Source: Luzula sylvatica (Eukaryota; Streptophyta; Magnoliopsida; Poales; Juncaceae). Taken from it: DNA of 64,000 nt. Positions 22,439 through 34,400 of the stretch are shown here, piece after piece. The stretch covers positions 2,396,655-2,460,654 of the forward strand of contig OX326961.1 of NCBI GenBank assembly GCA_946800325.1. Reading direction: 5' to 3'. Under the pieces are notes generated by a model. That model did not search any database. It had not been told where the DNA came from and saw only the letters and a list, made by a program, of their open reading frames with translations. Position 1 is the stretch's first letter. Every line of letters begins with the position of its first letter. A program made the translations under genes and the position numbers.

Positions 22439-24401
22439 ATGGTTAGTACCCGTACAGGACGCGGAGGAGGACGCGGAGGACGAGGACGTGGCCACCATGC
22501 TATTCGATCTGAGGAGCCCGATATGGAGGCGCCTAATATGGAGGAGCCGTATCAGGACGAGTCCATGCATAATGCGAATATCGAGGAGCCGAATATTGAG
22601 CCGAATGTGGAGGAGCCGAATATCGAGCCGAATATTGACCTGAACATGGTCGATGACGATGACGATGACGATGACAGTACCGAGCAAGATACAGCTGCAG
22701 AAGAGGATGATGCCGAGGCGAGAGCCTTGCCGGTACGCCCCACTCGTTCACGATACATTTGTACCCAGATTAGCGAGCATACACTGCCACTTCTGCGGAC
22801 TGGGAAGACGTTTATGGTTCCGATTCCAGGTTAATATGTATTATTTGATTATTGAATTTTTTATTTTTTGAATACTAATGAAATATGATTTCTTTATTCA
22901 GGTGACTATTGCACGAAACCACCTCGGGACTTGTCTTATTTTTTGAAGAGTTTCAATGAGGGGGGTTGGATTCGTTGGCCGTTGTGGCCCGATGATCACA
23001 GACGTATGGTTATAGGCGAGATGATGGTATATATATATATTAATTACATTCGTTTCTTGAAATATTTTTAAGTTTGGTTGATTATATTTAATTTTTGAAA
23101 ATAAATAATGTAGAAACGTTATCACTGGGCTCCAGGCGAGGATGCAGTTCAATGCGAAATTCATTTAAATTCATGGGCAGCAAAACGTTGGAGGCACATC
23201 ACGACGCGTGCGCAAGATCATGCAACGGAGGTTCTTGGACCGGACAAGAGGAGGTGGATCCGGTCGGATGCGGCTATAAATCGGTCCAAGCCGATTTGGT
23301 GCACGGCTGTTGCTTGGGTCAATATGGTGCAAACGTGGATCAACGATACGCGATGGGTACAGGCATCTGCTCGGAACATGATGAATAGAAATACAAGTTC
23401 CGAACGAGGCCATAGCACTGCCGGTTCGATTTCTCTCGCCGCGCACAAGAAGAAGATGGTACGATTTTGTCAATTATTTTTGGTATATTTAATATTAATA
23501 TATGAACTGTGAAATAGGAGGAGCAAAATCCGGGATCGAAAATCGGATTCCTCGATGTACTTAAGAGGGGGAAGGTTCGTAAACAGCGTACTCCTGGAGG
23601 AGAAGTTCAGTACGTCGATGCGAAATCGCAGGCAATAATGGTAAATTATTTTCTTCTATTTTAATTATAATTTTAAATTTCATTAATACAAGTATTTGAT
23701 TTTTATTATTTAATAGAATGCGTATGATGCACGAATGAGGGAGAAGCACGGTCCGGATTGGTTTGAGCAACACGGAGACAACCATCACGATTGGATGGCC
23801 GTGTCAGGAGGGAGGGCTCACGGACACTTCTATGGGATTGATTCCATCGTCGATCCGAATTTGTATAAAACACCGATAACACCAAGTTGGGGCACAGGAG
23901 GATCTAGCTCGTACGGACCGTCTCCGGAAGATATGGGGGAGTTGCGTAGTCAGCTCGCCGAGGAAAGAGAGAGGACTAGGAGGCTTGAGGAGCAAATGAT
24001 GGCAATGCAGGGTTCCATTGCTCACCTGATGTCTCAGCAGAGTCGTCAGCAGGTAAGTAGGTTTTGCTTGTAAATACTTTTATATTCAATTGGTTTCATA
24101 TTGAAATTATACTATGTTTTTAAGGGGCAGGGATCGGGATTATCTCCGGCAGGATCGGGTGCAGTACGGCGCGACGGATCGGGACGGACGAATTATTCGG
24201 TAGCGACGGACCTGCAGAACTTGATAATGTCTCCACTTTCACACCCGATGAACATGTCCCAGATGGATCGGATGCAGTCGCAAGAACTGCATCACACTCC
24301 GACGAGATATCAGCTGACGTCCTCGTCACAGCAGAGGCGGTACCGCCCCATCCCGTCATCTTCGCAAACGAATAATTGGACGGTATATCTTCCAATTTAA
24401 T

Positions 24402-24445
<44 letters not shown>

Positions 24446-24544
24446 TTTCAACATGTCATTACAATTTTGTGTATCTTCTAATTTTAGGGCATGTTGGGAT
24501 GTCCGTTTTTCTCGCCCAATGATGACGAAGCTATGAATTTCTAG
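22439..24544 (+). CDS. TNPA-like accessory transposase (Transposase_24/Ptta type), seven exons
   Basis: Exons at 22439-22829, 22902-23026, 23114-23458, 23518-23640, 23717-24052, 24125-24382 and 24488-24544 all join in phase with GT/AG borders. They encode 544 residues ending ...DDEAMNF. The protein has an Arg/Gly-rich start (GRGGGRGGRGRG), an acidic region with repeated EEPNIEPN and an Asp run, and a GGWIRWPLWPDD segment. Then comes the family core: W...RW..ITTRA, NMMNRNTSSERGHSTAGSIS, GFLDVLKRGKV and GGRAHGHFYGI. A heptad-like coiled coil (ELRSQLAEERERTRRLEEQ) and a Ser/Gln/Met-rich tail follow. Related proteins bind subterminal repeats and assist TNP2. No stop or frameshift interrupts the model, so this gene looks intact. 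The splice sites are predicted by eye. Confidence 0.85.
24405..24443. repeat. (TA)n microsatellite in the last intron of the TNPA-like gene
   Basis: About 39 bp of alternating T and A lie in the intron 24383-24487. It is a likely length-polymorphic site. Confidence 0.9.
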
Positions 24545-25107
24545 AGCTACGATTTGGTTTGTAAAATTGTGCGTTGGATTTTATGTTTGTGTATTTGGTT
24601 GTATGTTTGTGAATTTGGTTGTATGTTTTGTGCGTTGGATTTGTGTGTGAATTTTCTGGGATTTGTGTTTGTGGTTGAATTTGCTCGTAGGATTTATGTT
24701 TGTGAGTTTGTGTATTTGGTTGTTTGTTCAATTTGCGCGTAGGATTTATGTTTGTGAGTTTGTGTATTTGGTTGTATGTTCACTTTGCATGTATGATTTA
24801 TGTTTCTAAGTTTGCGTATTTGGTTGTATGATGAGTTTGTATATAATAATATTAATTATTTATATAATTAATAATTAATATAATTATATAATTATTTATA
24901 TAATATAATTAATTATGAATTATTTATATAATAATTAATTATTTATATAATATATAATTAATACAATAGATAATTAATAATCAACAGAATTTTAAAATTA
25001 ATATTATATATAATTAATTTATATAATTCATAATTAATATTATATATGATTAATTATTTATATTAATAATCAATAGCAGCATTATATTCATTAATATAAT
25101 TTATCGA
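24545..25107. other. 3' noncoding region of the CACTA element
   Basis: 24555-24830 is a degenerate GT-rich minisatellite built on TATTTGGTTGTATG and GTTTGTG words. 24836-25107 is almost pure A/T (AATTAATTATTTATATAAT-like) low-complexity DNA. No open frame has protein similarity. The transcript of the TNPA-like gene presumably ends in this stretch. Confidence 0.7.
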
Positions 25108-25440
25108 GTTGTAGGGTCGGCCCGCCCCAATAGGGATGCTAGTTGTAGGGTCCGCCCGCCCCAATAGGGATGCCAGTTGTAGGGTCGGCCCGCCCCAATA
25201 GGGATGCCAGTTGTAGGGTCGGCCCGCCCCTTTAAGCATCTGCTATTCGTACTGACACCATCCAGATCTGACACCCTTGTAGGGTCGGGCCGCCCCTTTA
25301 ATACCCGCCCCAAATTTCTTATAGGGTCGGCCCGCCCCAGACAGGAACGCAGTCTTTAGGGACGCCGTTTTTGGGTCGCTTGGCTGCCCCAAAATCCTTT
25401 AGGGATGGTTTTCAGCCCTTATTGGGTCATCTTTGGCTGC
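25108..25440. repeat. Right subterminal repeats of the CACTA element
   Basis: Four tandem 34-bp units of the form GTTGTAGGGTCGGCCCGCCC plus CAATAGGGATGCCA start at 25108, 25142, 25176 and 25210. Looser copies of AGGGTCGGCCCGCCCC continue to about 25440. The same 16-bp core occurs at the left end in the same orientation, although the tandem period there is 43 bp. These are probably binding sites for the TNPA-like protein. Confidence 0.85.
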
Positions 25441-25450
25441 CCCAAATGAA

Positions 25451-25466
25451 CAGATGTGTTGTAGTG
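25451..25466 (-). repeat. CACTA right terminal inverted repeat
   Basis: The plus strand reads CAGATGTGTTGTAGTG, the imperfect inverse of the left end. The second copy of the target duplication AGA lies at 25467-25469, followed directly by the rest of the interrupted satellite monomer. Confidence 0.95.
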
Positions 25467-28400
25467 AGAAGTCTAACACCTTCAAAAAATTTCACTTACG
25501 ATATTTTTTTTCAAATGTTAAATCTGAAGTGTAACAGAAACAAAATGTTCAATTTTCATGTCGTACTCAAAATACCCCGTAATTGAAGACTAACACACAG
25601 AAATTTCAATTTTTTCAAAAATGTCTTAAAATTACAAAAACAGAATTCTAACGCCTTCAAGAAATTCAATTATGATATTTTTAAAAAATATATTAAAAGT
25701 GAAGTGTAACACAAGCAAAATACTCAATTTTCATGTCGTACTCGAAATACTACGTAATTGAAGACTAACACACACAAATTTCATTTTTTTCAAATATTTC
25801 AGAAAAATGCAACAACAGAAGTCTAACACCATAAAAAAACAATTATGATATTTTTTTGAAATGTTAAATTTGAAGTGTAACTCAAGTAAAACACTCAATT
25901 TTCATGCCGTACTTTAAATACTCCGTAATTGAAGACTAACACACACAAATTTCAATTTTTTCGAAAATTTCTTAAAAATGCAAAAACAGAAGACTAACGC
26001 CTTCAAGAAATTCAATTATGATATTTAAAAACAAAAAAAATAAAAATTGAAGTGTAACACAGGGCAAATACGAATTTTTCATGTCATACTCGAAATACTC
26101 CGTAATTGAAGACTAACAAACACAAATTTCAATTTTTTTCAAAAAATTCTTAAAAAGTCAAAAACTGTAGGCTAACCCCTAAAAAAAAAAAATTAAATTA
26201 TGATATTTTTTTTAAAAATGTTAAAATTGAAGTGTAACAATAGAAAAATACTCAATTTTCATGTCGTACTTAAAATACTCCGTAATTGAATACTAACACA
26301 CACAAATTTCAATTTTTTTACAAAATTCTTAAAAAGTCAAAAATAGAAGTCTGACACCTTCAAAAAATTTCAATTATGATATTTTTTTTCAAATGTTAAA
26401 TCTGAAGTGTAACAGAAACAAAATGCTCAATTTTCATGTCGTACTCAAAATACTCTGTAATTGAAGACTAACACACACAAATTTCAATTTTTTCAAAAAT
26501 TTATTAAAATTGCAAAAACAAAATTCTAACGCCTTCAAGAAATTCAATTATGACATTTTTAAAAAATATATTAAAATTGAAGTGTAACACAAGCAAAATA
26601 CTCAATTTTCATGTCGTACTCGAAATACTACGTAATTGAAGACTAACACACAAATTTCATTTTTTTTCAAAAATTTCTTAAAAATGCAACCACAGAAGTC
26701 TAACCCCATCAAAAAAATTTAATTATGATATTTTTTTGAAATGTTAAATTTGAAGTGTAACAGAAGCAAAATACTCAATTTTCATGTCGTACTTTAAATA
26801 CTCCGTAATTGAAGACTAACACACACAAATTTTAATTTTTTCGAAACTTTCTAAAAAATGCAAAAACAGAAGTCTAACGCATTGAAAAAATTCAATTATG
26901 ATATTTTTTAAAAAAATATTAAAATAAAAGTGTAACACAAGAAAAATACTAAATTTTCATGTCGTACTCGAAATACTCCGTAATTGAAGACTAACACACA
27001 CAAATTTGAATTTTTTCGAAAATTTCTTAAAAATGCAAAGACAAAACTCTAACGCCTTCAAAAAGTTCAATTATGATATTTAAAAACAAAAAAATAAAAA
27101 TTGAAGTGTAACACAGGTCAAATACTCAATTTTCATGTCGTACTAGAAATACTCCGTAATTGAAGACTAACACACACAAATTTCAATTTTTTTCAGAAAT
27201 ATTTTAAAAAGTCAAAAACTGAAGGCTAACCCCTAAAAAAAAAATTAAATTATGATATTTTTTTTAAAAAATGTAAAAATTGAAGTGTAACAATAGAAAA
27301 ATACTCAATTTTCATGTCGTACTTAAAATACTCCGTAATTGAGGACTATCACACACAACTTTCAATTTTTTTACAAAATTCTTAAAAAGTCAAAAATAGA
27401 AGTCTAACACCTTCAAAAAATTTCAATTATGGTATTTTATTTCAAATGTAAAATCTGAAGTGTAACAGGAAGAAAATGCTCAATTTTCATGTCGTACTCA
27501 AAATACTCCGTAATTGAAGACTAACACACACAAATTTAAATTTTTTCAAAAATTTCTTAAAATTGCAAAAACAGAATTCTATGGCGTTCAAGAAATTCAA
27601 TTATGATATTTTTAAAAAATTTATTAAAATTGAATTGTAACACAAGCAAATTACTCAATTTTCATGTCGTACTCGAAATACTACGTAATTGAAGACTAAC
27701 ACACAAAAATTTCATTTTTTTCAAAAAATTCTTAAAAATGCAACCACAGAAGTCTAACACCATAAAAAAAAATTCAATTATGATATTTTTTTGAAATGTT
27801 AAATTTGAAGTGTAACTCAAGCAAAATACTCAATTTTCAGGTCTTACTTTAAATACTCCGTAATTGAAGACTAACACACACAAATTTTAATTTTTTCGAA
27901 ACTTTCTGAAAAATGCAAAAACAGAAGTCTAAAGCCTTGAAAAAATTCAATTATGATATTTTTTGAAAAGAATATTAAAATAAAAGTGTAACACAAGGAA
28001 AATACTTAATTTTCATGTCCTACCCGAAATACTCCGTAATTGAAGACTAACACACACAAATTTGAATTTTTTGGAAAATTTCTTAAAAATGCAAAGACAA
28101 AAGTCTAACGCCTTCAAAAAGTTCAATGTTGATATTTAAAAAAAATATATTAAAATTGAAGTGTAACACAAGCCAAATACGAAATTTTCATGTCGTACTC
28201 GAAATACTCCGTAATTGAAGACTAACTCACACAAATTTTAATTTTTTTAAAACATTTTTTAAAAAGTCAAAAACTGTAGTCTAGCCCCTAAAAAAAAAAT
28301 TAAATTATGAAATTTTTTTAAAAAATTGTAAAATGGAAGTGTAACAATAGAAAAATACTCAATTTTCATGTCGTACTTAAAATACTCCGTAATTGAAGAC

Positions 28401-31400
28401 TAACACACACAGATTTCAATTTTTTTACAAAATTCTTAAGAAGTCAAAAATAGAAGTCTAAGACCTTCAAAAAAATTCAATTATGCTATTTTTTTTCAAA
28501 TGTTAAATCTGAAGTGTAACACAAGGAAAATACTCAATTTTCATCTCGTACTCGAAATACTCCGTAATTGAAGACTAACACACACAAATTTCAAATTTTT
28601 CGAAAATTTCATTAAAATGCAAAGACAAAAGTCCAACGCCTTCAATAAGTTCAATTATGATATTTTTAAAAAAATATATTAAAATTGCAGTGTAACACAA
28701 CCCAAATACTGAATTTTAATGCCGTACTCGAAATACTCCGTAATTGAAAACTAACACACACAAATTTCAATTTTTTTCAAAAAGTTCTTAAAAATTCAAA
28801 AACTGAAGTTTAGCCCCTTCAAAAAATTCAATTATGAATTTTTTTTTTTAAAATGTTAAAATTGAAGTGTAACACTAGAAAAGTACTTAATTTTCATGTC
28901 ATACTTAAAATACTCCATAATTAAAGATTAACACACACAAATTTCAATTTTTTAAATAAATTCTTAAAAATTCAAAAATAGAAGTCTGACGCCTTCAAAA
29001 AAATTCAATTATGCTATTTTTTTTCAAATGTTAAATCTGAAGTGTAACACAAGGAAAATATTCAATTTTCATGTCGTATTCAAAATACTCCGTAAATGAA
29101 GATTAACACACACAAATTTCATTTATTTTACAAAATTCTTAAAAAGTCAAAAATAGAAGTCTAACCTTCAAAAAAAATTCAATTATGATATTTTTTTTCA
29201 AATGTTAAATCTGAAGTGTAACACAAGGAAAATACTAAATTTTCATGTCGTACTCGAAATACTACGTAATTGAAGACAAACTCACACAAATTTCAATTTT
29301 TTTAAAAAATTTCTTAAAAAGTCAAAAACTGTAGTCTAGCCCCTAAAAAAAAAATTAAATTATGATATTTTTTTAAAAAATTGTTAAAGGGAAGTGTAAC
29401 AATAGAAAAATACTCAATTTTCATGTCGTACTTAAAATACTCCGTAATTGAAGACTAACACACACAAATTTCAATTTTTTTACAAAATTCTTAAGAAGTC
29501 AAAAATAGAAGTCTAACACCTTCAAAAAATTTCAATTATGATATGTTTTTTCAAATGTTAAATCTGAAGTGTAACAGGAAGAAAATGCTCAATTTTCATG
29601 TCGTACTCAAAATACTCCGTAATTGAAGACTAACACACACAAATTTCAATTTTTTAAAAAATTTATTAAAAATGCAAAAATAGAATTCTAACACCTTCAT
29701 GAAATTCAATTATGATATTTTGAAAAAATATATTCAAACTATTCAAATTGAAGTGTAACACAAGCAAAATACTCAATTTTCATGTCGTACTCGAAATACT
29801 ACGTAATTGAATACTAACAGACACAAATTTCATTTTTTTCAAAACATTCTTAAAAATTCAACAACAGAAGTCTAACACCATCAAAAAAATTCAATTATGA
29901 TATTTTTTTGAAATGTTAAATTTGAAGTGTAACTCAAGCAAAATACTCAATTTTCATTTCGTACTTTTAATACTCCGTAATTCAAGACAAACACACACAA
30001 ATTTTAATTTTTTCGAAACTTTCTTAAAAATGCAAAAACAGAAGTCTAACGCCTTGAAAAAAATTCAATTATCATATTTATTAAAAAAATATTAAAATTA
30101 AAGTGTAACACAAGGAAAATACTCCATTTTCATGTCGTACTCCAAATACACTGTTATTGAAGATTTACACACACAAATTTCATTTTTTTCAAAAATTTCT
30201 TAAAAATGCAAAAACCTAATTTTATCAACTACCAAAAATTCAATTATGATATTTTTTAAAACAAAATGTAAAAATTGAAGTGTAACACAAGAAAAAGACT
30301 CAATTTTCTAGAAGTAGTCGAAATATTCCGTAATTGAAGACTAGCACTGACAAATTTAAATTTTTTCCAAAATTTCGTAAAAATGCAAGGACAAAAGTCT
30401 AACACCTTTCAAAAAGTTCTTAAAAATTCAAAAACTGAAGTTTAGCCCCTTCAAAAAAATTAAATTATGATATATTTTTTAAAATGTTCAAATTGAAGTG
30501 TAACACTAGAAAAATACTTAATTTTCATGTCGTACTTAAAATACTCCGTAATTGAAGACTAACACACACAAATTTCAATTTTGTAAAAAAATTCTTAAAA
30601 AGTCAAAAATAGAAGTCTAACACCCTCAAAAAAATTCAATTATGATATTTTTTTTCAAATGTTAAATCTGAAGTGTAACACAAGGAAAATACTCAATTTT
30701 CATGTCGTACTCGAAATACTCCGTAATTGAAGACTAACCCACACAAATTTCAATTTTTTCAAAAATTTCTTAAAAATGCAAAGACAAAAGTCTAACGCCT
30801 TCAAAAAGTTCAATTATGATATTTTAAAAAAAAAATATTAAAATTGAAGTGTAACAAAACCAAAATACTGAATTTTCATGTCGTACTCGAAATACTCCGT
30901 AATTGAAGACTAACACACACAAATTTCAATTTTTTTTAAAAATTTCATAAAAAGTCAAAAACTGAAGGATAACACCTCAAAAAAAATTTAAATTATGATA
31001 TTTTTTTAAAACATGTTAAAAATGAAGTGTAACACTAGAAAAATACTCAATTTTCATGTCGTACTTAAAATACTCCGTAATTGAAGACTAACACACACAA
31101 ATTTCAATTTTTTAAAAAAATTCTTAAAAATTCAAAAATAGAAGTCTGACACCTTAAAAAAAAAAATTCAATTATGCTATTTTTTTTAAAATGTTAAATC
31201 TAAAGTGTAACACAAGGAAAATACTCAATTTTCATGTCCTACTCAAAATACTCCGTAATTGAGGACTAACACACACAAATTTTATTTTTTTTACAAAATT
31301 CTTAAAATGTCAAAAATAGAAGTCTGACACCTTAAAAAAAAATTCAATTATGCTATTTTTTTTCAAATTGTATATCTGAAGTGTAACACAAGGAAAATAC

Positions 31401-34400
31401 TCAATTTTCATGTCGTACTCGAAATACTCCTTAATTGAAGACTAACACACACAAATTTGAATTTTTTGGAAAATTTCTTAAAAATGCAAAGACAAAAGTC
31501 TAACGCCTTCAAAAAGTTCAATTATGATATTTTAAAAAAAATATATTAAAATTGAAGTGTAACACAACCCAAATACTGAATTTACTTGTCGTACTCGAAA
31601 TACTCCGTAATTAAAGACTAACACACACAAATTTCAATTTTTTTCAAACATTTCTTAAAAAGTCAAAAACTGAAGGCTAACCCCTCAAAAAAAATTAAAT
31701 TATGATATTTTTTAAAAAATGTTAAATTTGAAGGGTAACACTAGAAAAATACTCAATTTTCATATCGTACTTAAAATACTGCGTAATTGAAGACTAACAC
31801 ACACAAATTTCAATTTTTTAAAAAAATTCTTAAAAATTCAAAAATAGAAGTCTGACACCTTCAAAAAAAAAATTCAATTATGCTATTTTTTTTTCAAATG
31901 TTAAATCTGATGTGTAACACAAGGAAAATACTCAACTTTCATGTCGTACTCGAAATACTCCGTAATTGAAGACTAACACACAGAAATTTCAATTTTTTCG
32001 GAAATTTCTTAAAAATGCCAAGACAAAAGTCTAACGCCTTCAAAAAGTTCAGTTATGATATTTAAAAAAAAATATATTAAAATTGAAGTGTAACACAAGC
32101 AAAATACTCAATTTTCATGTCGTACTCGAAATACTCCGTAATTGAACACTAACACACACAAATTTTAATTTTTTTCAAAAAGTTATTAAAAATTCAAAAA
32201 CTGAAGTTTAGCCCCTTCAAAAAATTCAATTATGATATATTTTTTTAAATGTTGAAATTGAAGTGTAACACTAGAAAAATACTTAATTTTCATGTCATAC
32301 TTAAAATACTGTAATTAATTAAAGACTAACACACACAAATTTCAATTTTTTAAATAAATTCTTAAAAATTCAAAAATCGAAGTCTGGCGCCTTAAAAAAA
32401 ATTCAATTATGCTATTTTTTTTTCAAATGTTAAATCTGAAGTGTAACAAAAGGATGATACTCAATTTTTCATGTCGTACTCAAAATACTCCGTAATTGAA
32501 GACTAACACACACAAATTTCATTTTTTTTGCAAAATTCTTAAAAAGTCAAAAATAGAAGTCTAACACCTTCAAAAAAATTCAATTACGATATTTTTTTTC
32601 AAATGTTAAATATGAAGTGTAACACAAGGAAAATACTCAATTTTCATATCGTACTCGAAATACTCCGTTATTGAAGACTAACACACACAAATTTCATTTT
32701 TTTCAAAAAATTCTTAAAAATGCAACCACAGAAGTCTAACACCATCAGAAAAATTCAATTATGATATTTTTTTGAAATGTTAAATTTGAAGTGTAACTCA
32801 AGCAAAATACTCAATTTTCATGTCGTACTCAAAATACTCCTTAATTAAAGACTAACACACACAAATTTCATTTTTTTTACAAAATTCGTAAAAAGTCAAA
32901 AATAGAAGTCTGACACCCTAAAAAAAATTCAATTATGATATTTTTTTTCAAATGTTAAATCTGAAGTGTAACACAAGGAAAATACCTAATTTTCATGTCG
33001 TACTCGAAATACTCCGTAATTGAAGACTAACACACACCAATTTCAATTTTTTCGAATATTTCTTAAAAATGCAAAGACAAAAGTCTAACTCCTTCAAAAA
33101 GTTCAATTATGATATTTTTAAAAAAAATATATTAAAATTGAAGTGTAACAAAACCAAAATACTGAATTTTCATGTCGTACTCGAAATACTCCGTAATTTA
33201 AGACTAACACACACAAATTTCAATTTTTTTCAAACATTTCTTAAAAAGTAAAAAACTGAAGGATAACACCTCAAACAAAATTGAAATTATGATATTTTTT
33301 CAAAACATGATAAAATTGAAGTGTAACACTAGAAAAATACTCAATTTTCATGTCGTACTTAAAATACTACGTAATTGAAAACTAACACACACCAATTTCA
33401 ATTTTTTAAAAAAATTCTTACAAATTCAAAAATAGAAGTCTGACACCTTCAAAAAAATTCAATTATGCTATTTTTTTTCAAATGTTAAATCTGAAGTGTA
33501 ACACAAGGAAAATACTCAATTTTCATGTCGTACTCAAAATACTCCGTAATTGAAGACTAAAACACATAAATTTCATTTTTTTAACAAAATTCTAAAAATG
33601 TCAAAAATAGAAGTCTAACACCTTCAAAAAAAATTCAATTGTGCTATTTTTTTTTCAAATGTTAAATCTGAAGTGTAACACAAGGAAAATACTAAATTTT
33701 CATGTCGTACTCGAAATATTCCGTAATTGAAGACTAACACACACAAATTTCAATTTTTTCGAAAATTTCTTAAAAATGCAAAGAAAAAAGTCTAACGCCT
33801 TCAAAAAGTTCAATTATAATATTTTAAAAAAAAATATTAAAATTGAAGTGTAACACAACCCAAACACTGAATTTGCATGTCGTACTCGAAATACTCCGTA
33901 ATTGAAGACTAACACACACAAATTTCAATTTTTTTCAAACATTTCTTAAAAACTCAAAAACTGAAGGCTAACCCCTAAAAAAAAATTAAATTATGATATT
34001 TTTTAAAAATTGTTAAATTTGAAGGGTAACACTAGAAAAATACTCAATTTTCATGTCGTACTTAAAATACTCCGTAATTGAAGACTATCACAGACAAATT
34101 TCTATTTTTTAAAAAAATTCTAAAAAATTCAAAAATGGAAGTCTGACACCTTCAAAAAAATTCAATTATGCTATTTTTTTTCAAATGTTAAATCTGAAGT
34201 GTAACACAAGGAAAATACTCAATTTTCATGTCGTACTCGAAATACTCCGTAATTGAAGACTAACAAATAGAAATTTCAATCTTTTCGAAAATTTCTTAAA
34301 AATGCAAAGACAAAAGTCTAACGCCTTCAAAAAGTTCAATTATGATATTTCAAAAAATATATATTAAAATTGAAGTGTAACACAAGCAAACTACAAAATT

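Larger units (their letters stand above)
16551..25466 (+). mobile_element. CACTA (En/Spm-type) DNA transposon, complete ends
   Basis: This is an 8,916-bp cut-and-paste element. Its ends are CACTAGAACACAACAG and, inverted, CACTACAACACATCTG (13 of 16 matching). It is flanked by a 3-bp target duplication AGA at 16548-16550 and 25467-25469. Removing the element and one AGA restores a normal satellite monomer (AAAATAGAAGTCTAACACC), so the insertion point is exact. Inside are GC-rich subterminal repeats at both ends, a TNP2-type transposase gene and a TNPA-like gene, both on the plus strand. The gene order, with the large transposase first and then the multi-exon accessory gene, is usual for plant CACTA elements. 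Confidence 0.95.
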
